NCBI GenBank assembly: GCA_035573715.1
Contig: DATLZZ010000011.1
Location: 1-64,000 of the forward strand
Length of the DNA: 64,000 nucleotides
Origin: JACPRL01 sp035573715
GTDB taxonomy: Bacteria > Acidobacteriota > Terriglobia > Acidiferrales > 2-02-FULL-67-57
Direction: 5' to 3'
The notes under the pieces are model-generated. The model was not told the origin of the DNA, ran no database searches, and was given only the letters and a program-made list of their open reading frames with translations. Made by a program: the position numbers and the translations under genes. The number at the start of each line of letters is the position of its first letter. The stretch's first letter is position 1. Shown here in pieces: positions 15,220 to 25,186 of this stretch.

Positions 15220-16560
15220 ATGGCCGATGCCCTGACCGTCCATCGCTTGCACTTCGCCTTCACGGTTACCTACCACTATCTCTTCCCGCAACTGACGATG
15301 GGGCTGGCGCTGCTGATTGTCATCCTGAAAACGCTGGCCCTGCGGCGCAACGATGAGCACTACCACCGGGCGGCGCGCTTCTGGGCGAAAATCTTCGCCA
15401 TCAATTTCGCGCTCGGGGTGGTCACCGGTATCCCGATGGAGTTCCAGTTCGGTACGAACTGGGCGGCGTTCTCCAGGGTGGCGGGCGGGGTCATCGGCCA
15501 GACGCTGGCCATGGAGGGCGTGTTTTCCTTCTTTCTGGAGTCTACCTTTCTCGGTCTGTTTTTGTTCGGAGAGAGGCGGCTGGGCCCGCGCGGCCACTGG
15601 TTTGCAGCCTTTATGGTCTTCCTGGGCTCGTGGCTCTCGGGCTATCTCATCATCGCCACCGACGCCTGGATGCAGCACCCGGTGGGCTATGAGGTGGGCC
15701 CGAGCGGAGAGATCCTGCTTTCAAGCTTCTGGTCGCTCATTCTCAACCCCTGGGCGATCTGGCAATACCTGCACAACATGAACGGAGCGGTCATCACGGC
15801 CTGCTTCGTGATGGCGTCCGTCGGCGCTTTCTACCTGCTCTCGCGGAAGCACGAACTCTACGGGCGCACGTTCGTGCGCTTGGCTGTGACCGTGGGCGTG
15901 GTGGCAGTCATTCTGCAACTATTTCCCTTCGGCGATGCGCAGGGCCGGATGGTGGCCCGACATCAGCCAGTGACCCTGGCGGCGATGGAGGGCCTTTTTG
16001 AAACCCAGGAAGGCGCGCCCATCGCCATCCTCGGCCAGCCGGATGTGGAGAAGAAGCGGCTCGACAACCCGCTATTGATTCCGCGCATGCTGAGCTTCCT
16101 CACCCACCGGCGGTGGATGGCGGAGGTGAAAGGGCTCGACCAGTTCCCCAAAGAAAACTGGCCGGACAACATCCCGCTGCTTTACTACAGCTACCATGTG
16201 ATGGTGGGTCTGGGAACAATCTTCATCGCCATTATGGTGGTCGCAGCGTGGAAGCTGCGGAAGGGGACGCTTTTCGACTCGCGGGGGATGCTCTGGGTGC
16301 TGATGCTCTCGCTGCCATTCCCCTATATCGCCAATACCGCCGGCTGGATCACGGCTGAAGTGGGCCGACAGCCGTGGGTCATCTACGGTCTGATGCGCAC
16401 GGCGGAAGGCATTTCCCCACAGGTGTCGGCTGGCAACGCCTGGTTCACGCTCATCGGTTTCATGGGAATGTACACCGTGCTGAGCATCCTCTTCCTGTTT
16501 CTGATCTACCGGGTGATTGAGCGGGGGCCAGAGCCAGGGATTGCCACACCCAGCCACTAA
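15220..16560 (+). CDS. cydA: Cytochrome bd quinol oxidase subunit I
   Basis: 446 residues, multi-pass inner-membrane protein that oxidises quinol and reduces O2 to water at haems b558, b595 and d. His19 (TYHYLFPQLTMG) is the expected haem ligand. Conserved blocks PMEFQFGTNW, AMEGVFSFFLES and GWITAEVGRQPWVIYG are present. The quinol-binding Q-loop region is short, as in the CioA-like/short-loop class, so cyanide resistance is possible. GGAGG precedes ATG 15220. It forms an operon with cydB 12 bases downstream. A high-affinity oxidase next to redox-stress genes suggests low-oxygen or oxidative protection. Confidence 0.97.
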   Translation: MADALTVHRLHFAFTVTYHYLFPQLTMGLALLIVILKTLALRRNDEHYHRAARFWAKIFAINFALGVVTGIPMEFQFGTNWAAFSRVAGGVIGQTLAMEGVFSFFLESTFLGLFLFGERRLGPRGHWFAAFMVFLGSWLSGYLIIATDAWMQHPVGYEVGPSGEILLSSFWSLILNPWAIWQYLHNMNGAVITACFVMASVGAFYLLSRKHELYGRTFVRLAVTVGVVAVILQLFPFGDAQGRMVARHQPVTLAAMEGLFETQEGAPIAILGQPDVEKKRLDNPLLIPRMLSFLTHRRWMAEVKGLDQFPKENWPDNIPLLYYSYHVMVGLGTIFIAIMVVAAWKLRKGTLFDSRGMLWVLMLSLPFPYIANTAGWITAEVGRQPWVIYGLMRTAEGISPQVSAGNAWFTLIGFMGMYTVLSILFLFLIYRVIERGPEPGIATPSH

Positions 16561-16572
16561 GGAGGCGCTGTC

Positions 16573-17616
<1,044 letters not shown>

Positions 17617-17640
17617 AACGCAGGCAGAGCTCCGCACTCG

Positions 17641-17669
17641 CCTGTAACAAAAAGGCTTCTCCTGCATTT
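17641..17669 (+). promoter_or_regulatory. Putative ECF sigma promoter for the DUF2892 gene
   Basis: CCTGTAAC (17641-17648), 15-nt spacer, GCATTT (17664-17669), 36 bases before ATG 17705. It lies directly after cydB, so the small downstream gene has its own start point. Confidence 0.7.
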
Positions 17670-17704
17670 CTCCAGATGAGAACGCACTGCAAGGAGGAGT
17701 GAGC

Positions 17705-17965
17705 ATGACGGTTGAGCGCACGCTGCGATTGCTTGCGGGAGTGTTTGTCCTGGTCTCGCTGGCCTTGGGCTACTGGGTGAGTCCCTACTGGTACTTGTTC
17801 ACGGCCTTCGTGGGACTGAACCTGCTCCAGTCGGGCTTCACCAATTGGTGCCCGATGATGACCTTGCTGCGGAAGCTCGGTGTCCGCGGGGCACCCGTGG
17901 CAGCCGGCATCACCCAAAGCGAAGCCAAGGCCGGCGATTCAGTCCAGTCTATGCGGCGTCGCTGA
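17705..17965 (+). CDS. DUF2892 (YgaP-type transmembrane) protein
   Basis: 86 residues. The opening MTVERTLRLLAGVFVLVSLALGY and the second helix PYWYLFTAFVGLNLLQSGFTNWCPM match the two-helix DUF2892 unit, which often accompanies rhodanese or sulfur/redox genes; the conserved NWCPMMTLL segment has the usual Cys. ATG 17705 has AAGGAGGA 6 bases upstream; a GTG at 17699 is too close to that site. Function is unknown. The dedicated ECF-type promoter ties it to the redox group. Confidence 0.85.
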   Translation: MTVERTLRLLAGVFVLVSLALGYWVSPYWYLFTAFVGLNLLQSGFTNWCPMMTLLRKLGVRGAPVAAGITQSEAKAGDSVQSMRRR

Positions 17966-18312
17966 CGCCTCGCCCGCTCGTACTACGAAGCGTGCCTGTC
18001 AGTCAGGCACTCTCCTTCCAAGGTTTGGGCAAGAAATCCTCGGCATCTTGGCGATTGCGTTTGTAGCATACGCCACCTACAGAGTTTTCTCACCGCGCTG
18101 GAGAAAGCCGAAGACTGCTGAGTCCAGGGCGCAGCCCAAGCCTGTTTCGTTGGCGTTGGAACGTGAGCGTGCGGAGCGCGCCGCGACAGAGATTCCCGAG
18201 CACCTGCGCCCACTGTTGGAACAGCAACAGGAAGCCGTTACTCCCGCAAAGCCTGGGGAAACCGGACCTGAAACGAACAGCCTGCGAAAGCAGGTCAACG
18301 GGGTGGAGCCGA
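17966..18312. other. Gene-poor stretch before the recombinase remnant
   Basis: An open frame crosses it and predicts a hydrophobic helix (EILGILAIAFVAYATYRVF, about 18030-18090) and a Glu/Ala-rich segment, but there is no good start or ribosome site. It may be debris of a membrane-protein gene joined to the recombinase remnant. Confidence 0.4.
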
Positions 18313-19340
18313 TGACCGCCTTCCTGCGCAACCTCTTGCATGACAGACGGAAAGCGTGCATTTCCCTAGGAGTCTTGTTGTTCGTCTTAGCTGGGTTGTT
18401 TCCGCTATGGGTCGAACGCGTACACCTGGCGGAGCTCGGCGACTACGAAAGGAACGCGGGATACAGTTTCATCACAAGCGGCGTGGCTCCCCGCACCGTC
18501 AACCTCGAAGTGGGAGTCCTGCGGAGCATCCTTCGCCGCCATCGCATGTGGGAAGCCATCGCCCCGGCCGTGGACTTTCTGAAGGAAGCCCCAAGCCCTG
18601 GGCGGGCGCTTTCGGCTGAGGAGGAAACCCGCCTGCTGGAAACCTCCTCCAAAAGCCGGTGCCGGAGCCTCTACCCTGTAGTCATGCTGGCGCTCAATAC
18701 GGGGATGCGCGCCAGCGAGATTCGCGGCCTGCGTTGGGAACAGGTGGATTTGCTGGCCCACACGCTCACAGTGGGCCAATCCACGGCGGCAGGCACTGGA
18801 CGCCTAATCCCCCTTAACGCACGCGCTGTGGCCGTCCTAACGCATTGGCGGGGCCTTTTCGGAGGCGTGCAGCCGTAGCACTATGTTTTTCCCCACGAGA
18901 AGTACGGTGTGGCCGGAAACGACCGTCAGCCGTGCGCTTGGGAAGTAGACCCCACTCAGCCGATGCACCGCTGGAAAGTGGCTTGGGAGAACGCACGCAA
19001 GGCCGCCAAGGTATCCTGCCGCTTCCATGACCTGCGCCACACGTTCATTTCACGGCTGGCCGAGTCCCAGGCTTCCGATTCCACCGTCATTGCGCTGGCG
19101 GGCCACGTCTCGCGGGCCATGATGGAGCGGTACTCGCACATCCGCATCGAAGCCAAGCGGCGCGCCGTGGACAACCTCAGCGGGGCCGATTTTGAGCCGG
19201 GTGTGGCACAGAATTGGGCACAGTATTTCGTCTCGGAGAAATCGAGCGACGGCAACTCTCTGAAAACAGGTGGTGAGCCGCCCAGGAATCGAACCTGGAA
19301 CCCGCAGATTAAGAGTCTGCTGCTCTACCAATTGAGCTAG
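18313..19340 (+). pseudogene. Decayed tyrosine recombinase (phage-type integrase) next to tRNA-Lys
   Basis: From about 18412 the frame matches phage-type integrases: the core-binding end (APRTVNLEVGVLRSIL), Arg I (NTGMRASEIRGLRW), then HDLRHTFISRL, AGHVSRAMMERYSHI with the catalytic Tyr. Three defects are visible. A membrane helix (ISLGVLLFVLAGLFPLW) replaces the N-terminal arm domain. The beta-hairpin reads VGQSTAAGTGR and seems to lack the catalytic Lys expected there. An in-frame TAG at 18876-18878 splits the gene, after which the frame continues unbroken with HYVFPHEKYG. The 3' end runs into tRNA-Lys, the probable old attachment site. It looks like the relic of a lost element. Confidence 0.8.
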
Positions 19341-19346
19341 CGGCCC
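19271..19346 (-). tRNA. tRNA-Lys (anticodon CTT)
   Basis: On the minus strand a 76-nt tRNA with encoded CCA. The acceptor stem GGGCCGC pairs with GCGGCTC (one G-T pair), the D-arm is GCTCAATTGGTAGAGC, the anticodon stem-loop is GCAGA-CTCTTAA-TCTGC with anticodon CTT, and the T-arm has GGTTCGATTCC. All arms fold normally. The recombinase relic ends inside it. Confidence 0.96.
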
Positions 19347-19447
19347 ACCGGATACAAACCAATGTAGCAGCGGGCGGGTTTTTCGGTCAACTGACCCCAT
19401 CGCGACACGAGCAGAGCCACCCGGTTGCATCGTAGAATGGCCAGACG

Positions 19448-20932
19448 ATGTGGCGACGCCGAAAGCTGCTGCTGTGGACGCTGGGCGTGCTGGTGCTGCT
19501 CGGCGGGGCACTGGCTTGGCGGATTCACACCTGGGGCCGCCCACTGGCCTCCGTTTATGTCGAGGTTTCTCCGGGAACCTATGCGCGCGTGCATTCGCCC
19601 GAACGGTACGTGGCCGCAGACACCAACGGCGACGGGACGATTGACGAGGTTTCGATTCAAGGCGCGAATGCCCGGAGATTCTCCACGCCGCACGCCGAGG
19701 ACCCGGAGGCGCGCTGGCTGATTGTCTGCCTCGACGGCGTGCCCTACGAAGAGTTCAAGGCGCTGTGGGACGAAGGGCACTTCCGCGAATTCCATCGGCC
19801 GGTGCCGGTCATCGCGCCGTTCCCTTCGGCGAGCGGCGTGGCGCTTTCGGCGCTGTTCCACGCGAGCCCGGTGGCGGGCTACGAGGACGGCTATTTCGAC
19901 CGCGCGCGCAACGAGCTCTCCGGCGGCGCGCTGAAAACCTCGACGCTGGCCGACATGCCCTACGTGCAGTTGCTCGACTACGACATGCCGGGCTGGGCGC
20001 GCGGGCTGGCCTACGTCATGCCGGTGAAAACCTTCCATGCCGACCTGGGGCGGTTCCGCACTCGCTTTCGCCAATCGCAGGCGAAGGTCTACCTGGCGCA
20101 CTTGGCCTCAACCGATTCGATCTACCATGTCGTGCCGCGCGGTCAGGCGCGCGAGCTGCTGCTCGAAGTCGAGGCGGTGCTGCGCGAGCTCTACTTCGAC
20201 TCTGGCGGCAAGCTGCGCATCACGCTCTTTTCCGACCACGGCAACAGCCTGGTGCAAAACCGCCCGGTGCCGCTCGACGCCCACCTCGCCGCGCGGGGCT
20301 GGCGGCGAACCAAGAAACTCGGCGGACCGAGCGACGTCGTCGTACCGGCCTATGGCCTGATGGGTTTCTTCGCTGCTTATTGCCCGCCGGACCAGCGCGC
20401 CGCGCTGGCGCACGACCTGGCCTTACTCGAAGGCGCCGACTTCGTTGTCTATGCCGAAGGCGACAGTGTCGTGGTGGAGAACGCGCAGGGGCGAGCGCGC
20501 GTGGAGTGGAAGGCTGACGGCAGTGCCTTTCGGTACCTGCCGGAAGGCGCCGACCCGCTGCGCTTGGGCGAGGTCGTGGCGCGGCTGCGCGAGGAAAAGA
20601 AACTCGACGCTGAGGGTTGGGCAAGCGATGCCGACTGGCTGGCCGCCACGGCTGGCCATGAGCATCCCGATGCGCTGCACCGGCTGCGCGGCTGGGCCAC
20701 CAACCACGTTCGCAACCGCGCCGATCTCGTCGTCAATCTCAAGCCCGGCTTCCACCAGGGCAGCGCCACGTTCGACCGCGTGGTGACGATGCTGAGCACC
20801 CACGGCTCCTTCGATGCTTCGCAGTCACTAGGCTTTGCAACGAGTACGGATGGTCCGCTGCCGGGACCTCTAAGGGCAGAAGAAGTCCTGCCCCGAAAGG
20901 CGAAGACAGAAAGAGGAACAGGGGACAGCTAA
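19448..20932 (+). CDS. Membrane-anchored alkaline-phosphatase-superfamily hydrolase
   Basis: 494 residues. An N-terminal signal anchor (LLLWTLGVLVLLGGALAW) puts the domain in the periplasm. A Ca-binding-like loop DTNGDGTIDE lies near residue 60. Superfamily metal-site motifs are visible: WLIVCLDGVPYEE (first Asp), HLASTDSIYH, LFSDHGNS (SDHG), and a late STHGSFD block with His. This is the type I phosphodiesterase/sulfatase-like fold; the substrate, perhaps a phosphate ester or lipid headgroup, is unknown. The start is ATG 19448 with only a weak ribosome site. It converges on the DHH gene. Confidence 0.75.
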   Translation: MWRRRKLLLWTLGVLVLLGGALAWRIHTWGRPLASVYVEVSPGTYARVHSPERYVAADTNGDGTIDEVSIQGANARRFSTPHAEDPEARWLIVCLDGVPYEEFKALWDEGHFREFHRPVPVIAPFPSASGVALSALFHASPVAGYEDGYFDRARNELSGGALKTSTLADMPYVQLLDYDMPGWARGLAYVMPVKTFHADLGRFRTRFRQSQAKVYLAHLASTDSIYHVVPRGQARELLLEVEAVLRELYFDSGGKLRITLFSDHGNSLVQNRPVPLDAHLAARGWRRTKKLGGPSDVVVPAYGLMGFFAAYCPPDQRAALAHDLALLEGADFVVYAEGDSVVVENAQGRARVEWKADGSAFRYLPEGADPLRLGEVVARLREEKKLDAEGWASDADWLAATAGHEHPDALHRLRGWATNHVRNRADLVVNLKPGFHQGSATFDRVVTMLSTHGSFDASQSLGFATSTDGPLPGPLRAEEVLPRKAKTERGTGDS

Positions 20933-20973
20933 GCACCCTCCTTTTTCTGGTCTCTATTTTCGCCTCTTTGCTC

Positions 20974-21936
20974 TTACTTGCGGAGCTCGGCGGTAATCTC
21001 GCGGGCAGCCTGGCGAGCTTCCTCGATGTGGCCGGGGGCGAAGGAAATCGCGGCGACCCGTGCGTGCCCGCCGCCGCCGTAGCGCTCGCACAGGGTGGCG
21101 AGGTTCTTTTCTTCAGCCGGCTGCCTCCACGGGTTCGAGCCCACCGCCACCTTGATGCGGTGCGGGGAGCGGCTGACGGCGACGCTGTAGTAGGTCTCGG
21201 GAAACAGGTAGTAGGGGATGAACTTGTTGAAGCCTTCAAGGTGATAGTCGGAGACGTCGAAGAAGACCACGCCGTTGCCGGCGTCGGCGACCCGGCGGAT
21301 GATGTCGAGCGAGTTCTCGTGGCGGCGATAAAGCTCGCGGAAAGTCTCGGCCACCCAGGGCAGGCGCGCCACTTCAGCCAGCGACTTCGAGCCCAGCTCG
21401 GGGATGAGCCGCGTCGTCATCCCCTCGTCGGCCGAAGCTTCGATCACCAGCGCGATCTGCGTGGCGGGGACGTTCATCGTAACCGCCGCCTCCGGGCTCT
21501 CGTACTGCGCGCCGTCAATGATGTCGGCCCAGCGGATGAGCTCCTCGAGCGGCGAGGGGTCAAAGCGGAATTTCTTTTGCGCGATGTCGGCGAGGAACTT
21601 GGTGCAGGACCTGTAAGTGGGGTCGTAGAACTTGGTCTCGCTGCGATGCCGGCGGAAGTGCTCGGCGTCTTCGGGCGTAAGGAAGGCGCTCTGGTGGTGG
21701 TCGAACCACCAGGTCAGCCGCGGCGAGCTGGAGTACTTGAAATCGACAATGACGTTTTCATCCCCGTCGAACACGCTCTCATCCAATTGAGTGCCTGCCG
21801 GCTGGTGGGTCAGGCCGTGGTAAGCGAACTCGGCCGAGGCATCAACGCGCTCGCGATAGAAGCGGGTGAAGACGGCGGCCGAGGAGGTGCCGTCGAAACA
21901 GCGGTCGTGAAAGCAGATGCGCAGTTTCTTTCCCAT
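20974..21936 (-). CDS. DHH/DHHA1-family phosphoesterase
   Basis: 320 residues. An N-terminal Asp-rich motif (CFHDRCFDGTSSAA), the family signature FDHHQS (around residue 80) and a C-terminal DHHA1 glycine motif YGGGGHARVAAISF mark a DHH-superfamily phosphoesterase, whose members cleave short oligonucleotides, cyclic dinucleotides or polyphosphate using Mn. The first motif is HDRCFDGT rather than the usual HxxxDGD, so substrate class is open. ATG 21936 is chosen because upstream in-frame residues lack family character and overlap the divergent promoter. Divergent from the DUF547 gene. Confidence 0.85.
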   Translation of the reverse strand: MGKKLRICFHDRCFDGTSSAAVFTRFYRERVDASAEFAYHGLTHQPAGTQLDESVFDGDENVIVDFKYSSSPRLTWWFDHHQSAFLTPEDAEHFRRHRSETKFYDPTYRSCTKFLADIAQKKFRFDPSPLEELIRWADIIDGAQYESPEAAVTMNVPATQIALVIEASADEGMTTRLIPELGSKSLAEVARLPWVAETFRELYRRHENSLDIIRRVADAGNGVVFFDVSDYHLEGFNKFIPYYLFPETYYSVAVSRSPHRIKVAVGSNPWRQPAEEKNLATLCERYGGGGHARVAAISFAPGHIEEARQAAREITAELRK

Positions 21937-21997
21937 TCCAGGCGCCGACGCAGCGTATACTAGATGATGGGTTGCGTGGGCGGAAAAGCGAATACAA

Positions 21998-22831
21998 ATG
22001 GCACCGGCGGGAAGAATTGTCAAGCGGAAAGTAGCGCGCGCGCTCGGCGCTGGAGTGGTGCTGCTAGCGGCCTCGCTCGGCGGCGCCGCGCAGGAGAGCT
22101 TTGACTACTCGAGCTATGCGCGCGTTTTGGAGCGCGCGGTCACGCCGGATGGCCGCGTCCGCTACGCCGTGCTCAAGGAAAATCCGGCTGAGCTGAAGGC
22201 GTTTGTGGGGCAACTGGCCGCCATCAGTCCGGAGAATCGCCCTGCGCTTTTCCCCACCCGCGCGGCGCAGATGGCCTACTGGATCAACGCCTACAACGCC
22301 TTCGTGCTGAACGAAGTCACGGCCAACTACCCGGTGGAGAGCGTGCGCGACCTGAAGTTCGGCTTCGGGTTCCTGTTTTTCAAGAGCGCGCGCTCTGTGG
22401 CCGGCGGCAAGCGCTACAGCCTGGACGACATCGAACACAACATCCTGCGGCGGCGCTACCGCGACCCGCGCATCCACTTCGCGCTTAACTGCGCCTCGCG
22501 CAGTTGCCCGCCGCTGCGCCGCGAACCATTCCTGCCCGAGAAGCTGGAAGAGCAGCTCGAGCAGGCCACGCGCGAGTTCATCGCCCGGCAGGAAAACGTC
22601 TGGATGCGCGGCGACGTGCTCTTTCTCTCGGCGATTTTTGATTGGTACAAGGACGACTTCGTGCGCGCCACCGGTCCGGGCGGCAATGGAGGGGAGCCTC
22701 CGACAGTGGTGGACTACGTGGTGGGGTATCTGCCGCCGGAAGTGGCGGCACAGGTAGAAAAACGTCGACCCCCGGTGGAGTTCTACAACTACGACTGGTC
22801 GCTCAACGACGCGACCCCGAACTCCCACTAA
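21998..22831 (+). CDS. DUF547 exported protein
   Basis: 277 residues, secreted (basic start MAPAGRIVKRK, then a hydrophobic run to GAAQE). The domain runs from FDYSSYARVLERAVTPDGRVRYAVLK through the family blocks MAYWINAYNAFVLNEV, KSLDDIEHNILR-like YSLDDIEHNIL, and HFALNCASRSCPPLR. The conserved Asn-Cys-Ala-Ser-x-Ser-Cys-Pro motif suggests a thiol-protease-like or cysteine-centred active site, though no activity is established for the family. It ends 3 bases before the convergent DUF4870 gene. Confidence 0.9.
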   Translation: MAPAGRIVKRKVARALGAGVVLLAASLGGAAQESFDYSSYARVLERAVTPDGRVRYAVLKENPAELKAFVGQLAAISPENRPALFPTRAAQMAYWINAYNAFVLNEVTANYPVESVRDLKFGFGFLFFKSARSVAGGKRYSLDDIEHNILRRRYRDPRIHFALNCASRSCPPLRREPFLPEKLEEQLEQATREFIARQENVWMRGDVLFLSAIFDWYKDDFVRATGPGGNGGEPPTVVDYVVGYLPPEVAAQVEKRRPPVEFYNYDWSLNDATPNSH

Positions 22832-22834
22832 GCA

Positions 22835-23188
22835 CTAGGCCCCGGCCTGCTTTTCGGCGAAATCACCAATCACCGGCAGCTTGAACATTTCCTTGTTGTA
22901 GGCCTTGTAGGCGCAGAAAATCAGCAGGGCCAAGGTCACGAGCGGCATGAAAATCAGCAGGATCCACCCGATGATGGGGATCACGCTGAGGATGATATCT
23001 ATCACGATCAGCGCTATCCCCAAGATAAGAGCCTGAAAAGAGTGGAAGCGGATGAAGCGATCCTTGTTGTACGGCTCCATCACCAACCAGATGATCGCGA
23101 CGATCCACAGATAGGCCAGTGCGGCGGCGACGTTGGACTCCATTCCACCGGACGAGCCGGAAGCTGGCGTCTGCGGTGATTGACCCAT
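22835..23188 (-). CDS. DUF4870 small membrane protein
   Basis: 117 residues. A short Ser/Gly/Pro-rich start is followed by three hydrophobic helices (VAAALAYLWIVAIIWLVM, SFQALILGIALIVIDIIL, IIGWILLIFMPLVTLALLIF), with the PYNKDRFIRFHSFQALIL block typical of DUF4870. ATG 23188 has GAGGAGG 5 bases upstream; in-frame codons further up have no support. Function unknown; inner-membrane location predicted. Confidence 0.85.
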   Translation of the reverse strand: MGQSPQTPASGSSGGMESNVAAALAYLWIVAIIWLVMEPYNKDRFIRFHSFQALILGIALIVIDIILSVIPIIGWILLIFMPLVTLALLIFCAYKAYNKEMFKLPVIGDFAEKQAGA

Positions 23189-23331
23189 GTAGTCCTCCTC
23201 AGGACTGGATTCAACTCCGGGACCCGACAAACCCCGAAAATCCGAGCACGCTATAGCACGTCGGGCGCGGAAACACAATAGACAACTGGGCGGCTTCCCT
23301 GCGCGGGGCGGTTCGGGTATAACCAAGCGCC

Positions 23332-24600
23332 ATGGGTGCCGGAGCCATCGGCTGGCTGCGCCAGGCCAGCCCCGCGGAGCGGCTGACGCTGCTGGCCGGC
23401 GGGCTCGGCTGGCTGCTCGACGCCTTCGACGTGATGCTCTACTCGATGGTGCTGGCCGAGCTGACGGCGCATTTCGGGATGGAGAAAGACACCGCCGGCC
23501 TGCTCGGCTCGCTGACGCTGCTGGCCTCGGCGCTGGGCGGGTTTCTCTTCGGGTTCATTGCCGACCGCATCGGGCGCCGCGGGGCGCTGATGGCCAGCAT
23601 CCTGGTCTACTCGCTGGCCAGCGGCGCCTGCGGGCTGGCGCAGAGCATCTTCGAGCTCGGGTTGTTTCGCTTCCTGCTCGGCCTGGGAATGGGCGGCGAG
23701 TGGACGACCGGCGCGACGCTGGTGGCGGAAACCTGGCGGGCCGAGCACCGCGGCAAGGCGCTGGCGCTGATGCAATCGAGCTGGGCGATCGGCGAGGGCT
23801 TGGCGGCGCTGGTGGCCGGAGCCCTGCTGGGCCTCGGCACGCTGCATGTCCTGGGGATGGAACTTCCGGCCTGGCGTGCGGTCTTCTTTGCCGGCGTGCT
23901 GCCGGCGCTGGCGGTGCTCTGGGTGCGGCGCCGCGTGCCGGAGTCGGAACTGTGGCAGCGGCATCGGCAGAGCGGCGACCGCGCCGTGCACGTGCCGCTG
24001 GCGCTGGTGTGGCAGCCGGGCCTGCGCGGCAAGGTCACCATTGCTACGCTGATGAACTCGGCGGCGATGATCGGCTACTGGGGCCTCTTCTTCTGGATTC
24101 CACCTTTTCTGGCGCTGGACGTGGCCGAGGGGGGTCGCGGGCTGACCGTCACGCAGACGACGCTGTGGCTGGTGGTGATGGGCGTGGGCAAGTGGTTCGG
24201 GTACACCCTGTTCGGCTACGGCGCCGACGCCTTCGGGCGGCTGCGGACCTACATCGCCTACCTGCTGGTGGCGGCGGTGCTGGTCCCGGTGTTCGCGTCG
24301 CTGACGTCGCCGACGGCCTTGCTGCTGCTGGGCCCGCTGGTGGCGTTCTTCGGCACCGGCTACTTCAGCGGCTATGGCGCCATTGCCAGCGAGATGCTGC
24401 CGACCGAAATCCGTGGCTCGGTGATGGGCGCCAGCTACAACCTCGGCCGCGGGGTGAGCGCCGCCGCACCCTTCGTCATCGGGGCGTTGGCGGTGAAGTA
24501 CGGGCTGAGCGCCGCCTTCTGGCTGACCTCGGCGGCGTTTCTGGTGGCGGCGCTGCTGGCCTGCCTGCTGCCCGAAACCAAAGGCACCGAACTCAAGTAG
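23332..24600 (+). CDS. MFS transporter
   Basis: 422 residues with twelve predicted membrane helices. The loop 2-3 signature GFIADRIGRRGALM and the matching second-half motif GYGADAFGRLRTYI define the major facilitator superfamily. LGLGMGGEWTTGATLVAE is typical of the sugar/metabolite:proton symporter branch (SP/AAHS-like). Helix 1 contains the DAFD motif seen in aromatic-acid and sialate-type transporters. Substrate not determinable; no catabolic genes next to it. Stands alone as a transcription unit. Confidence 0.9.
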   Translation: MGAGAIGWLRQASPAERLTLLAGGLGWLLDAFDVMLYSMVLAELTAHFGMEKDTAGLLGSLTLLASALGGFLFGFIADRIGRRGALMASILVYSLASGACGLAQSIFELGLFRFLLGLGMGGEWTTGATLVAETWRAEHRGKALALMQSSWAIGEGLAALVAGALLGLGTLHVLGMELPAWRAVFFAGVLPALAVLWVRRRVPESELWQRHRQSGDRAVHVPLALVWQPGLRGKVTIATLMNSAAMIGYWGLFFWIPPFLALDVAEGGRGLTVTQTTLWLVVMGVGKWFGYTLFGYGADAFGRLRTYIAYLLVAAVLVPVFASLTSPTALLLLGPLVAFFGTGYFSGYGAIASEMLPTEIRGSVMGASYNLGRGVSAAAPFVIGALAVKYGLSAAFWLTSAAFLVAALLACLLPETKGTELK

Positions 24601-24643
24601 CCCGACGAGACCTGCAAGAATCATAGTTGCCAGCGGCCATAAT

Positions 24644-24668
24644 ACTATGTATACTTAGTATACAAAGT
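24644..24668. promoter_or_regulatory. Palindromic operator before the PIN toxin-antitoxin pair
   Basis: A 25-base near-perfect palindrome: 11 of 12 pairs match around T24656, with two GTATAC half-sites at 24649-24654 and 24658-24663. It lies 18 bases upstream of the antitoxin GTG start, where a self-regulating antitoxin would bind. Confidence 0.65.
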
Positions 24669-24685
24669 ACGCGCGGAGGCGATCT

Positions 24686-25186
24686 GTGAACACTGCAACG
24701 CGCTTGAGAACCCCCCGTATCAAAGTGGCCGACGAGGTTTGGATTGCGACTGCCCTGCTCCACAGGGAGAACCCGCGCCGGGCGGATTTTGAGATCAGCG
24801 AGATTATCGAGCGAGTGCAGCGCGAAGGCCTGTGCGACAGGTTGCGCCCGGGTGTGTATCAGCACATTGCCCAGCACTGTGTAGCCAACCGTCCCGCAAG
24901 TCCCGGGCGCTACCGCATGCTCTTCGCCACCGGCAGGAAGACCCGGCGGCTGTTCAGGCCTGGAGATTGGTCGCATGCAAGTCGCCGAGGAGCGAAGACG
25001 GTTCCCGCCCGAGAGGATATTCCGGCCGCCTACCATCCATTGCTGGACTGGTACGAAAAGGACTACGCCGCCGCCGGGCGGGCCCAGCAGGATCCGATTC
25101 TAGGTCTACGCGGCCTTGGCAAGGATCTCTGGAAAGGAGAAGATCCCGATGAGTATGTGCGTCGCTTGCGGGAGGGGTGGGCGTGA
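24686..25186 (+). CDS. Putative antitoxin of the PIN-domain toxin
   Basis: 166 residues, GTG start with GGAGG 6 bases upstream. It is much larger than classical VapB antitoxins and shows no AbrB or ribbon-helix-helix motif. Residues 30-95 (DFEISEIIERVQREGLCDRL...YRMLFATGRKTRRLFRPGD) look like a winged-helix DNA-binding region. The C-terminal part (YEKDYAAAGRAQQDPILGLRGLGKDLWKGEDPDEYVRRLREGW) may wrap the toxin. Its stop overlaps the toxin start (GTGA), as is usual for toxin-antitoxin pairs. The antitoxin role is inferred from position and the palindromic operator. Confidence 0.65.
   Translation: MNTATRLRTPRIKVADEVWIATALLHRENPRRADFEISEIIERVQREGLCDRLRPGVYQHIAQHCVANRPASPGRYRMLFATGRKTRRLFRPGDWSHASRRGAKTVPAREDIPAAYHPLLDWYEKDYAAAGRAQQDPILGLRGLGKDLWKGEDPDEYVRRLREGWA

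Noticed and set aside
23251..24624. Minus-strand open frame opposite the MFS gene
   Set aside because: His/Gln/Arg-rich low-complexity translation typical of antisense to membrane helices.
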